A stretch of 64,000 bases of DNA, from NCBI RefSeq assembly GCF_000143415.4, contig NW_003314262.1, positions 5,349,876-5,413,875 of the forward strand, read 5' to 3'. Positions 30,725 to 42,700 of this stretch are shown here, piece after piece. The position numbers were made by a program, and so were the translations under genes. Positions within the stretch are counted from its first letter, which is position 1. Every line of letters begins with the position of its first letter. The notes beneath the pieces were generated by a model. It was not told the DNA's origin, did not search any database, and saw nothing but the letters and a program-made list of their open reading frames with translations. Source of the stretch: Selaginella moellendorffii (lineage: Eukaryota; Streptophyta; Lycopodiopsida; Selaginellales; Selaginellaceae).

Positions 30725-32620
30725 TGTAAGCGATTAAATTTTCCATTCTACTTTAGTCACTTAACCACACCTCCGACCACTTGGAGGAGTCTCATTCACA
30801 ACCTCCATCAGTCCAATTCAGGACTTGGGACTTGCTAGCCCCAAGAATGGCATCCATGCCACTCCACACTTGCACCTGGTCCAAGTGCTCCACGTGTCCA
30901 GTCCTGAGACCGACACCCAAAGGTACCACTGACATCTCGGCCCGTTACGCTAAGGCCATGCCCATTCACCTTTGCTGCACTAGTGGTTCAACACTACTTG
31001 CATCACCACCTCGTCTCTCCAAGACTGGGCCATGTGTCCACGAGTGGTCATCCTAGATCCACTCCTTAGCATCCTTAGGATGCCCACAGACCTGGGGAAT
31101 TGCCTTCCCCAAAGTCCCATTGTCAGTTCCTACCAAGTCCCTTTCTGCACCTAGCCGTGTTTGCCAACACTGCCACTGGATCGAGGCTCACAGGCCCGAC
31201 CACTAAGTCCCATGGTCCTCTGGGACTTCCTCACCACATGACTGTGTCCTTGGTCACTACCCCAGAGGGCTGCTCCTCTTCCTTTCCACAGTCTGGGCCT
31301 TTGGGACAACATTTCGGAACACCGTGGCCTTACGCGAGCCACCTGGGTACTCTCCCCACCTATCGCCTTTAGGTGCTCTAGCCATGGGCTTAGAGCGGGT
31401 TCCGTTGAGCCACACCAGGTATCCAAGTAGGTAGTGCCACCCACACTTGGACTGGGAGCATCGGCCAGTCGATCTCCCGGGGGAACTAGAGCCGGCTCTT
31501 GAACACTTCACCAAGCTACCCCGCTTGTCGGTCCGTGTTCACTCTAGTCTTGGACTTCCCAGTGGGCAGCTCATCACCCAACACTGGGTCCGGCCTTCCT
31601 GGGCCAAACTGGCCTTTCCTGGCCAAACTGGCTCCACTGCAGTCCTCCCCCTACTATACTTTTGGAGCTCACCAAACCCCCCAGGGTCTGGGAGACGAAC
31701 GCTTTGGGCTTTCACCCTCTCAGGCTCCGGACTCGGACTCGGACTCGGACTCGGACTCGGACTCGGACTCGGACTCGGACTCGGATTCGGACTCGGACTC
31801 GGGCTCGGGCTCGGTCTTGGCCTCGGCCTCGGTCTCGGTCTCGGTCCTGATCTCGGTCTCGGTCTCGGTCTCGGTCCCGGTCTCGGTTCCGGTCTCGGTC
31901 TCGACTTCGGACTCCATCTCGGACTCCATCTCGGACTCCATCTCGGGTCCATCTCGGGTCCATCTCGGACTCCCTCTCGGGTCCATCTCGGACTCCATTT
32001 CGGGTCTATCTCGGGTCCACCTCGGACTCCATCTCGGACTCCATCTCGGGTCCATCTCGGACTCCATCTTGGACTCCATCTCGGACTCCATCTCGGGTCC
32101 ATCTCGGACTCCATCTCGGACTCCATTTCGGGTCCATCTCGGGTCCACCTCGGACTCCATCTCGGACTCCATCTCGGACTCCATCTCGGGTCCATCTCGG
32201 ACTCCACTTCGGACTCCAACTCGGGTCCATCTCGGGTCCACCTCGGACTCCAACTTGGACTCCATCTCGGACTCCATCTCGGACTCCATCTCGGACTCCA
32301 TCTCGGACTCCACTTCGGACTCCAACTCGGGTCCATCTCGGGTCCACCTCGGACTCCACTTCGGACTCCATCTCGAGTCCATCTCGGACACTCCCACGTG
32401 TCATGTGTTGGTCCTTTTGGGTCCCTTTTTGGAGCCTCGCCTTTTGCTCGCTTCGTGCTCATTCCTCGAGCACTTCGTTGGGAGTTCCACTCCCGCTCTT
32501 GACTTTTCAAGTCGGAGCTTTTGGTCCAAACGTGTTACGCTCGTTTTGCTCTCGCTTCGGCCACTACCATGTGGCGCCCTTCCAGCTCCACTTTGGGGCC
32601 TAGGGATTTTGTGTCTCACA
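30725..32620 (-). repeat. Left (3') LTR of nested element
   Basis: 1,896 bases; on the plus strand it starts TGTAAGCGAT and ends GTGTCTCACA. Same length as the right LTR with about a dozen substitutions outside its repeat array. The minisatellite takes up roughly a third of it. The apparent ORFs inside (for example 31447-32502) are products of the array and not genes. Confidence 0.95.
31729..32389 (+). repeat. Hexamer/dodecamer minisatellite in left LTR
   Basis: The first part is (GGACTC)n with variants GGTCTC and GGCCTC. From about 31905 it becomes 12-base units of the CTCGGACTCCAT type mixed with GGGTCCATCT units. Because the units are multiples of three and lack stop codons, three or more frames stay open through it, giving false Ser-Asp, Leu-Gly or Arg-Pro proteins. 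Confidence 0.95.
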
Positions 32621-35600
32621 ACTCCACCACCCATAGACGAAGTTCGATGTCCTCATCGAACGGTGAACCATTTTATAAAGTAACACCCGCATGTGTTACC
32701 ATTTCCATCCTTGGCGCGTAGCCAATATTTGTCAATGGTGTGACATTGAAGGCTCACCATGCCTTCTCCATATTCATCAATGGTTGGACATTGAAGGCTC
32801 ACCATGCCTTTTGCATATCCTCTAAGGAGGGTAGTCTTTCCAACTTAGAGACTGATTGGACCACATATAGTGGTTCTCTCGTTTTATTGGTTTAGTTCTC
32901 GCTAAACCTCTTAGAGACCCTTCTCTAAGTCAATCCCACTACTCCTTCTCGAGTAGTCTCAATTTCCATCGATATAACCTTTGCACTTTGGAACTTTGAA
33001 TTTTGACTTCTTGGAGTCGATTTCCTAGGTGTCTCCGACACCTTGCCTTGCACCTTTTGTGCAACTCCACTTCCCATCCTAGGAAGTTCTCTACTCGAGG
33101 GCACCATCATCCTCTCTTCTATTTCGTGCCAAAGTTCCAGTTATCATGCTTTGTGCTAGGGCTGTTCATGGCCCTATCATTTGGCTACCTTACCGCTCCC
33201 TCCCTTGGAGCTTCCACTTTTGCCAAATCGGAGCATTTCGGAATCCCTCCTTGGAAACACACTTCCTTTCCTGCAACTCGTTAGCGTCCAACACATTAGT
33301 GTTCCTCGCCTAACTTTGTCACTTGGATTCCTTCCAATGGATTCCACGGCTCTATCTTGGCCACTCATCTTTTGCTCCTATCCGTTGATTGTTGCACCAA
33401 GCAACATCGAATCTCTACCTCCCTCCTTGAGGTATTGTTTCTGTTCCATAGCAAAGACTCTTCTTTGCCAAGTCCGGAGGATGTTCACCCCTAGTACGTC
33501 TCTTTAGCATCTTCTGCTATGGGCTCTATCCACGGCCCAACTTCGTGACCCTCCCATGGGTCTTTTATAGAGACTACTTTCCTCGGACTCACTATGCCAT
33601 CGCACGGACATAGTTTATTTCCCTTAGGTGCTCTTCCCACTTGGTTATCACGACCAAGCCACACCACCTTAAACAGTTCAATTTCAACATTTTGAACCAG
33701 GAACTTCATTCCTTAGCCAACCAAGGACCTCGTCCTTATCTGGCCATAAGATCACCTAGTGATCTCACCTTGGCACCTTAACAGAGTTGCCAAGAGGTAC
33801 TTGGTCTTCCAGACCTCCAAGTTGTTGACTATAACCCCGGGGGCATCCCCCACACTTGGCGGTGCACCCAAGCTAGCCCTTACGGCCAAGGGTTCATAGC
33901 AACTGAGATTAGGTGTCCCCATCTCACTCACCACGACCTTGGTGCCACTTGCACCAAAGTGTTCAAGTTAGATATGCTGAGCTTTCACACTAAGCAATCT
34001 AACCGTGCATCATGACTCCGAGGCATCCCTCGCTTGGCGGTGTGCCCAAACCAGTCTCCCCACTGAGAGTCCATGACCACCGAAATATGAGTGTCCTCAT
34101 ATTCCAAACCATCACCACGCCCTAGTGATTTGGGACTCGAACCCAAGCACTAGAGGGTCGGGACTCGAACCCAACCTCCGTATATGCATCTACAGACGGC
34201 ATCACACTAGATGCCTGGCGTGACTCCCCACGCCGGTGCACCAACCTATTTTTAAAGCGCGCTACAGATCATAGCTTAGGAACCTAGTTCCTCCACACTG
34301 CCAAGTCCTCTCACTTGACATGTCTATGATCATGCATGGACTCCTCCATGCTCGGCCCCATAGCCCACCCTTTTTGAAGTTATCACCTTCAACTAGGGTC
34401 TTTGTTCCCCCGACGTGCCAATCTCACTTGGCAAGTTCTCCGACCATTGTAACATGGTTCCTGCATAAGCGTGAAAGTCCTTGACCATCGACTTTCGTTC
34501 AAAGCCCTCTCTTTGAACACTCGGGAACTACTTCCCTAACCTTGATAACCTTGCCTCATGGCAAGCTTCAAGACCACGCTTCTGCTGCGCCACTTTGATT
34601 TCGCGCGTTCCATGAACCATTTACACTTGGCCTTTCTAGGTACTACGCTACCTAGAATCGTCTTTGGGAACCTTGAAGGAACTCTATCCCTCAGCTTGCT
34701 AAGGCCTCCCTTTTTGCAAGCCTTCCAAATACCATATAGTCTAACATGGACAATTCCATATTTTAGACTTTCCATGGCATCACGGTTGCTAGCGGCAACA
34801 CCCTTGAGCCCCCACTTGATTTTCCACTCCCAGCTGGCATAACCAACCTTGGTTATGCCCTTTGATTTCTATGGTTCAGTTCCATCCCAACACTACTTGC
34901 CTTTGGCTTCACACCTTTCCTTCGGTCATTCTCCTCCAGACCAGGAGGATAGCTTTGCACTTTCTATCATGCCTTAGCAAGTATTCTTAGGGATGAACCT
35001 ACCCAATAGCCCAGGGAGTGGTTCCTCAATCCGGGTATGCTCAGCTTATAATCCCACACACTGGGGTTACATTGTTGCTTATGGGCCTTTACATGCCCAT
35101 CACTAGCCTTGCCAAAATTCCATTTTTGGCTTTGTCCAACTTGGGTAGACAGTCCTCTCCTGTCTCCGCAACCTTGAACATTTGGATAGCACCTTCTATC
35201 CATCATTCGCTAGGGACTTAGTCCCTTGGGCTTTATCCATTGCCCTCGCGACATCAAACACCACCTCTTGGTGTTCTAGAGTGTTCGGGTGTCCCAATGA
35301 CGGCTTCCTTGACAATGAGTATTTCCTTTCATGACATTGACTTACTATATCGCAACATAAGCAATTTATCCCCCGTAAGGGTATATCTAACTTCTTTATA
35401 CCATTAAGAAGTCTTGGGTAGTTACCTTCTACCCGTTTAACCAATTATCTTGCACCTCTTGCTTAGTTGCCCCATAGCTGTCAAGTCTTACAACTCATTG
35501 CTTGGTGCTTCCACACCTCCATCATTATCTGGGTCACCACACTCTAACCGCATGCCTTCCAGCTTAGGCCTTGCCATTCCCATTTCCATTGGGACTCCTT

Positions 35601-36721
35601 TGGCAAGGGGTTCTCATGAACCCAACAACATAGCCTCAAGGTATCACACCTTGGCACATTTGGTGTCTCCACACCATCGGCTCCACGAGCCTACCTCTAT
35701 GACACTTTTTCTTTGTGTCTAAGTCTTTGCCAAGACCAATACCGCTCTTTCTCATGCCAACCATTTGTTAGCACGGCACCATAGAGGTCACACACGACTT
35801 TGTGTCAAAGTTGTTTTCTATTTGGGAACACCTTTCCCACGACTTTTAGCACGGCACATTTTGCCATCGATGAGATACCCTCTGTTCTCATCCTTGGATC
35901 CTATGATCCCCCCCCATCCTTCGTGGGGTAAAACAAACCTCAGTCCAAATGCTTCCATCAATCCTTTTAGGACCATCCCTTGACTCTACTTGAGTCGTCT
36001 AGCAACTTTGGACTTGGTTAATCCACCGACCCCTAAGGTCCTACTTGTGAGGCACTAGCTCACTGGAATACACTTCTTGCATTCCTGTCCTACTCAAAAG
36101 GACTATTTTCACAAGTGTTACTCCGACACTTGATTTTGTTCTCTGGGGGCAACCTTTGCCCCTTAGGACTAATTGTCCATGTGATGAGAACACCAACTCA
36201 TCCACTTAATACACCCCCAACTCCTGGGGTTGTTCCAGCATTTATTAGAGGTAGCCCCGGCTACCTTTTCAAGGACTTGAGTCCTCTTCCGTATTTGACC
36301 TCCCACGGTCATTACTTCTGGTCTCACATTCATGAGCACCAACCTCAACTATATGAGAAAAATCTTGTGACTCCTTTATTGTTTTGGAGTCTCTATCTTT
36401 CCCGTGATCCCAACTATAGTTATTTACCACAACTACATTAGCCAGTTTGCTAAGTCAAACGCTCATCTGGATCACATCCTCAACTCTTTGAGAAAAGCCA
36501 TCTACTGTTCCCAAGATCCCAAAGTCGTTCCATTATTGGCCCTTTTCTATCCACCACCTCGTCTACAAGTTCGCACATGAACTGTAATGGAGAGCCATGT
36601 CTTCCCGACTTGCTACTCCTCAAGGATAGGCCCACTCCTCGGACCTTCCGATGCCAACACTAGTGGTGATATACTTGAGCACCAATAAAAGTCGGACTAA
36701 GGAACAGCTCCGATACCAAAT
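32621..36721 (-). other. Non-coding interior of nested element
   Basis: 4.1 kb without a credible ORF on either strand and without retroviral-type motifs. A purine-rich GGGTGGTGGAG on the minus strand at about 32622-32632, next to the left LTR, is the likely polypurine tract. Two similar 50-base units containing GACATTGAAGGCTCACCATG lie at about 32734-32820. Two exact Pol III B-box words lie at 34133-34143 and 34161-34171 on the minus strand. The sequence is not AT-decayed, which argues it is still a young, conserved non-coding body. Confidence 0.8.
36707..36718 (-). other. Primer-binding site of nested element
   Basis: Minus-strand TGGTATCGGAGC, two or three bases from the end of the right LTR. 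It matches the common plant PBS complementary to initiator tRNA-Met (TGGTATCAGAGC) at 11 of 12 bases. Confidence 0.85.
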
Positions 36722-38617
36722 TGTAAGCGACTAAATTTTCCATTCTACTTTAGTCACTTAACCACACCTCCAACCACTTGGAGGAGTCTCATTCACAACC
36801 TCCATCAGTCCAATTCAGGACTTGGGACTTGCTAGCCCCAAGAATGGCATCCATGCCACTCCACACTTGCACCTGGTCCAAGTGCTCCACGTGTCCGGTC
36901 CTGAGACCGACACCCAAAGGTACCACTGACATCTCGGCCCGTTACGCTAAGGCCATGCCCATTCACCTTTGCTGCACTAGTGGTTCAACACCACTTGCAT
37001 CACCACCTCGTCTCTCCAAGACTGGGCCATGTGTCCACGAGTGGTCATCCTAGATCCACTCCTTAGCATCCTTAGGATGCCCACAGACCTGGGGAATTGC
37101 CTTCCCCAAAGTCCCATTGTCAGTTCCTACCAAGTCCCTTTCTGCCCCTAGCCGTGTTTGCCAACACTGCCACTGGATCGAGGCTCACAGGCCCGACCAC
37201 TAAGTCCCACGGTCCTCTGGGACTTCCTCACCACATGACTGTGTCCTTGGTCACTACCCCAGAGGGCTGCTCCTCTTCCTTTCCACAGTCTGGGCCTTTG
37301 GGACAACATTTCGGAACACCGTGGCCTTACGCGAGCCACCTGGGTACTCTCCCCACCTATCGCCTTTAGGTGCTCTAGCCATGGGCTTAGAGCGGGTTCC
37401 GTTGAGCCACACCAGGTATCCAAGTAGGTAGTGCCACCCACACTTGGACTGGGAGCATCGGCCAGTCGATCTCCCGGGGGAACTAGAGCCGGCTCTTGAA
37501 CACTTCACCAAGCTACCCCGCTTGTCGGTCCGTGTTCACTCTAGTCTTCGACTTCCCAGTGGGCAGCTCATCACCCAACACTGGGTCCGGCCTTCCTGGG
37601 CCAAACTGGCCTTTCCTGGCCAAACTGGCTCCACTGCAGTCCTCCCCCTACTATACTTTTGGAGCTCACCAAACCCCCCAGGGTCTGGGAGACGAATGCT
37701 TTGGGCTTTCACCCTCTCAGGCTCCGGACTCGGACTCGGACTCGGACTCGGACTCGGACTCGGACTCGGATTCGGACTCGGACTCGGGCTCGGGCTCGGT
37801 CTTGGCCTCGGCCTCGGTCTCGGTCTCGGTCCTGATCTCGGTCTCGGTCTCGGTCTCGGTCCCGGTCTCGGTTCCGGTCTCGGTCTCGACTTCGGACTCC
37901 ATCTCGGACTCCATCTCGGACTCCATCTCGGACTCCATCTCGGACTCCATCTCGGGTCCATCTCGGGTCCATCTCGGACTCCCTCTCGGGTCCATCTCGG
38001 ACTCCATTTCGGGTCTATCTCGGGTCCACCTCGGACTCCATCTCGGACTCCATCTCGGGTCCATCTCGGACTCCATCTTGGACTCCATCTCGGACTCCAT
38101 CTCGGGTCCATCTCGGACTCCATCTCGGACTCCATTTCGGGTCCATCTCGGGTCCACCTCAGACTCCATCTCGGACTCCATCTCGGACTCCATCTCGGGT
38201 CCATCTCGGACTCCACTTCGGACTCCAACTCGGGTCCATCTCGGGTCCACCTCGGACTCCAACTCGGACTCCATCTCGGACTCCATCTCGGACTCCATCT
38301 CGGACTCCACTTCGGACTCCAACTCGGGTCCATCTCGGGTCCACTTCGGACTCCACTTCGGACTCCATCTCGAGTCCATCTCGGACACTCCCACGTGTCA
38401 TGTGTTGGTCCTTTTGGGTCCCTTTTTGGAGCCTCGCCTTTTGCTCGCTTCGTGCTCATTCCTCGAGCACTTCGTTGGGAGTTCTACTCCCGCTCTTGAC
38501 TTTTCAAGTCGGAGCTTTTGGTCCAAACGTGTTACGCTCGTTTGGCTCTCGCTTCGGCCACTACCATGTGGCGCCCTTCCAGCTCCACTTTGGGGCCTAG
38601 GGATTTTGTGTCTCACA
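36722..38617 (-). repeat. Right (5') LTR of nested element
   Basis: 1,896 bases, TGTAAGCGAC to GTGTCTCACA on the plus strand. Carries the second copy of the minisatellite. Relative to the left LTR it has fewer GGACTC hexamers but extra 12-base units, and the length changes cancel exactly. Confidence 0.95.
37726..38386 (+). repeat. Hexamer/dodecamer minisatellite in right LTR
   Basis: Second copy of the array at 31729-32389. The hexamer part is shorter and the first run of CTCGGACTCCAT units is longer. The array is internally variable between two LTRs that are otherwise over 99 percent alike by eye. Confidence 0.95.
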
Positions 38618-38784
38618 ATCTAGCTTTTGCATTGTCTAGATCTAGCTTTTTCCATTTCCTTTCTTTTGTTCTTTCCTTTCAGGATTTTGGTTTAGATCTA
38701 GCTTTTTGCATTGTCTAGATCTACCATTTCTTTCCAGCTTTTTGTCATTTCTCTTCTTTTGCTCTTTCTTTCTCATTCATTTTC

Positions 38785-39717
38785 ATGACCGATCTGCAAT
38801 CTCCTCCTTTGACTCTAGAGCAGCAGTTGGTTCAATTGCTTGATGCTATGCGCTTGCAATTGAACAACCAAACTCAGTTGATGGTGGCGTTCACGGCACA
38901 TGGTACAACTCCTCCTGCTTTTGGTGCCAATCCTCGTGTTCGGCCGGAGTTCTTTCGTGGGAATCCTGGGGATGATGTGTACCATTGGTTCGATCACTTC
39001 ACGGTGGTTGCCACATATCATTCTTGGGATGATGCTCGACGTTTGCGTGAGTTCCCCACATGTCTTCAAGGGACGGCATTGCAGTGGTACAATGGATTGA
39101 GCGCAGCTACTCGTGGCGATTGGAGTGTTCTTCCGGACGTCTTCAAACGCGCCTTCGGACACGCCGACGATTGTGATGATGCCTTCCAACAATTGCATCG
39201 TCTTCACCAAGGGCCATCTGAGTCGGTGATGCAATTTGGCGTTCGTTTCCGAAGTCTTTTGCTTCGTGCGGAGCCAAATATGTCGGAGCAGATCAAGCTA
39301 GGAATGCTGTGGCCAGCACTTCGTCAGGATCTTGTCGGACTTGTGCATGCACTTGCTCCTACCACTCTTGACGATGCTCTTCGCTTGGCACAACGTTATG
39401 AGACGTCGCCTCTTCCACTTCTTGCTACACGTCCTTCAGCTCCACTTCCTATGAGTGATGGTCCTGTTCCCATGGAGGTTGATGCTGCTGCTACTCGAGT
39501 CCAAGGACAAGGGCGAGGACGTGGTTGTGGCCGTGACATTCGTTGCTGGGCGTGTGATGAAGTTGGTCATACTTATCGGCGTTGTCGGCGCTTTCCGGAT
39601 TGGCGACCTCCATTTCCTGGGTGGAGACCTTGGCGTCAGCAACGTCCCGTTAGTGCTGCTGTGGTGGAAGGTTTGGATACCGAGGTGCATTCGGGAAACA
39701 AAGAGTCGCGCGAGTAA
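38785..39717 (+). CDS. gag: Retrotransposon gag protein
   Basis: 310 residues, intact. Residues about 55-215 match the plant retrotransposon gag domain (FFRGNPGDDVYHWFDHF, LQGTALQWYNGL, FKRAFGHADDCDDAFQQL, then LRQDLVGLVHAL). A single zinc knuckle CWACDEVGHTYRRC (CX2CX4HX4C) near residue 258 would bind the RNA genome. The protein forms the particle in the cytoplasm. The ATG at 38785 is about 165 bases right of the nested element's edge. The stop TAA overlaps the pol start as TAATG. A decayed homologue fills 1-490 in reverse. Confidence 0.93.
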   Translation: MTDLQSPPLTLEQQLVQLLDAMRLQLNNQTQLMVAFTAHGTTPPAFGANPRVRPEFFRGNPGDDVYHWFDHFTVVATYHSWDDARRLREFPTCLQGTALQWYNGLSAATRGDWSVLPDVFKRAFGHADDCDDAFQQLHRLHQGPSESVMQFGVRFRSLLLRAEPNMSEQIKLGMLWPALRQDLVGLVHALAPTTLDDALRLAQRYETSPLPLLATRPSAPLPMSDGPVPMEVDAAATRVQGQGRGRGCGRDIRCWACDEVGHTYRRCRRFPDWRPPFPGWRPWRQQRPVSAAVVEGLDTEVHSGNKESRE

Positions 39718-42700
39718 TGGAGGGACCTTACGCGAATAAGTTAGTGACCCCTCCATCTTTCTTTCGGGAGTATCATCAAGGGGTTCACTCAGCACCGGTT
39801 CATCTAGTGTTTACTTTCCAAGCTCGTTTTTATAACAAGAGGTCTCCTATTCTTCTCTCCGTGTTGGTTGATACAGGTTCGAGTTTATCTTCTATTGCTC
39901 GACCTATTGCCACACGTTGTCGTCTACACTTGCGTCGTGCAGCGGATCCAGTTTTCATTCTTTATGGCAACGGCCGTACACATGCATGTGCACGAGATGA
40001 GGCGGACCTGGTTGTGCATGTGGGCGATCTCGAGCTTGAGTTGCAGTCGTTGCGGGTGGTGCCGAGTCAAGCTTTTGACCTCATTCTTGGTATGGATTGG
40101 TTGCAGCACAATCATGCCAAGTGTGACTTTGAGGCTTTTCCCCCTTGTCTCATACTTCCTTATGTTTCATCCATTCCTCTCACTTTCGTACCTCTTCATC
40201 CCTCTACTTCTACCTCTGCTTCCATTACTTTTGTTCCCCCATTATTTCCTCTTGTGTTTCCATCTTGTTCTGCTCTTCCCTTTTCCGATCCCTCCGATGA
40301 TCTTTGTGTTGTAGCTGTTGACCAGCTCATGAAGGAGTATTCTGATCTCTTTGAATTTGACCTATCGTCTGGGGCCAAGATTGCCACACGTCATCCCATT
40401 CCAACCGGGGATGCTCGTCCAATCAAGGTTCCTGTTCGTCGTCGGTCACCCAAGGAGATCAAGATTTTACGTGCAAACGTCAAGGAGATGTTGGAGAAGG
40501 GTGTTATTCGGAAGTCGCGGAGTCCTTGGGCATGTGAACCTCATCTTGTGACAAAGCCTGATGGGAGTATTCGTTTCTGCATCGACTATCGTCCGTTAAA
40601 TGAAGTGACGATCCCGGACGTATACCCTCTTCCTCACACTGCTGATCTCTTGGATCGTCTGGGGCGAAGTCGTTGGTTCACCAAGCTAGATCTTGCTTCT
40701 GGGTATTGGCAAGTACCGATGGCTGAAGACGATATTCCTAAGACTGCTTTTCGTACACCATTTGGTTTGTACGAGTTTTTGGTGATGCCGTTTGGTTTGA
40801 ACAATGCTCCAGCAACTTTTCAGCGGATGATGGACGAGGTTCTTTGCGATATGCCGGAGGTGACGGCTGACTTCATTGATGATGTCTTGATCCACTCGGA
40901 GGGGACGTGGGAGGAGCATGTTTGTGATGTTTGTAAAGTGTTGGATCGGCTACGCAACGTTGGTTTAAAGCTAAAGCGGTCGAAGTGCGTGTTTGGGTCC
41001 AAGGACACAACTTATCTTGGGTACCGTATTTCTCGTGAGGGTTTGCAAGTTGATCCTGACAAACTTGTGGCTGTTCTAAAGTTTCCTACTCCGAAGTGTG
41101 TGAATGATGTGCAGTGTTTTTTGGGTAAGGTGCAGTATCTCGGTCGTTTTGTGGATCATCTTTCCGATCGCACTTTACCATTGCGAGCGTTGCTAAAGTC
41201 ATCAACGTCATCTTTCATCTGGTCTCCCAATTGTGAGCGGGCGTTCGTGAATCTCAAAGAGCTATTGACGACTCCTCCGGTTTTGGCATATCCTGACTAC
41301 ACTCGACCTTTTATTTTGCGCGTAGATGCTTCTGACATTGGTCTTGGAGGTGTGTTGATGCAAGAGAGCTCGAGTGTGCCTGGTCAGTGCCATCCCATTG
41401 CATACATAAGCCGTACATTACAACCAGCGGAGATGAACTACTCCACGACGGAGAAGGAGTGTTTAGCAGCAGTCTGGGGTTTCGAGAAACTTCATGCCTA
41501 TCTACATGGTTCTCGGACGTTACTTGAAGGTGACCATGCTGCTGTTACTTCATTATTGAAGCGGAAGAACCTGGTTGGTCGTACGGCTCGATGGGCTTTG
41601 AAGCTTCAGATATATGATTTCGATGTTGTTCATCGCCCAGGGAGTTCTATGGCTGATGCTGATGCCCTTTCTCGAGCTCCTCTTCCTTCTCCACTCACTT
41701 CTCATGTTTCTGACGAACCTGTTGTTCCAGCATCTGTGGATTTTCTAGATGAGGATTCTGTGCCGTCGGCGGTTGCTGTCCTTGACGTTCAGTGTCCACA
41801 GGGCGTAGAGCAAGATCTACCTTCTCTGGATGAGGTTCGCGAGGCTCAAAAGATTGAGCCGTGGTATCGAAGGCTTCGAGATGGGTTTGAGAATCCTGCA
41901 TCACTTGCTGATGACTTGCCTTTTCGGCATTTACATTCTCAATATCACCTTGAAGATGGCCTTCTTTATTTTGTGGGGACGGATCCTGATGCTCATTTAC
42001 GGCTGGTGGTGCCTTCGGTGTTTATTCCGCGGTTTCTCCATGCCTACCATGATTCTCCTATTCTAGGTGGGCATATGGGACACCATCGTGTCACCGAGAA
42101 GTTGCGCAGATCTTTCTATTGGCCAGAGATGCGACGTGATATTATCCGGTATGTGCGTAGCTGCATTTGGTGCCAAGCTCGTAATACTCCCCCTTGTGCT
42201 GCGGAAGGACGGTTGGAGTCAATTGCAGTTTCTCGTCCGTTTGAGTTGGTGGCGTTTGATCTTATGGGACCTTTTCCGCGATCGACTGCTGGCAATGAGT
42301 ATGTTATTATTGCTTCTGACTACTTGACTCGTTGGGTGGAAGTTGGTGCTCTTGCTAGTGCCTCTGCAACTGCTGTTGGATACTTCCTCCTCAATCGAGT
42401 GGTGTTCCAGCATTCTTGTCCAGAACGGATTCTTTCGGATAATGGTCCTGCATTTATGGCTGAGGTATTTCATGTTTTGACATCTCAGTTGGGGATACGC
42501 CACACTTTTACGAGTGCTTATCATCCACAATCAGACGGTATGGTGGAACGGCTCGTTCGGACATTCAAAGGGATGATTGCGAAGTATGTGAACTTTCAAC
42601 ATTCGGATTGGGATGGTTATTTGCCGTCTCTTTGATATGCTTATGTCACCGGGGTGCAGAGTTCTGTTGGTGCTTCACCATATAAACTTCTATATGGTCA

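Larger units (their letters stand above)
30725..38617 (-). mobile_element. Non-autonomous LTR retroelement (LARD-like), nested
   Basis: 7,893 bases inserted in the leader of the Gypsy element. Long terminal repeats of 1,896 bases each (30725-32620, 36722-38617) are flanked by a perfect 5-base target duplication, ATCTA, at 30720-30724 and 38618-38622. A primer-binding site reading TGGTATCGGAGC on the minus strand at 36707-36718 (one mismatch to the initiator tRNA-Met type) sits next to the right LTR and sets the orientation. The 4.1-kb interior has no gag, protease, RT or integrase that I can find in any frame. Long LTRs plus a long non-coding interior fit a large retrotransposon derivative, which must borrow proteins from another element. 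Confidence 0.9.

Noticed and set aside
31447..32683. Long ORFs of Leu-Gly, Ser-Asp and Arg-Pro repeats on both strands (also 37444-38623)
   Set aside because: They are readings of a stop-free 6/12-base DNA array inside an LTR, open in several frames at once, with no conserved start or domain.
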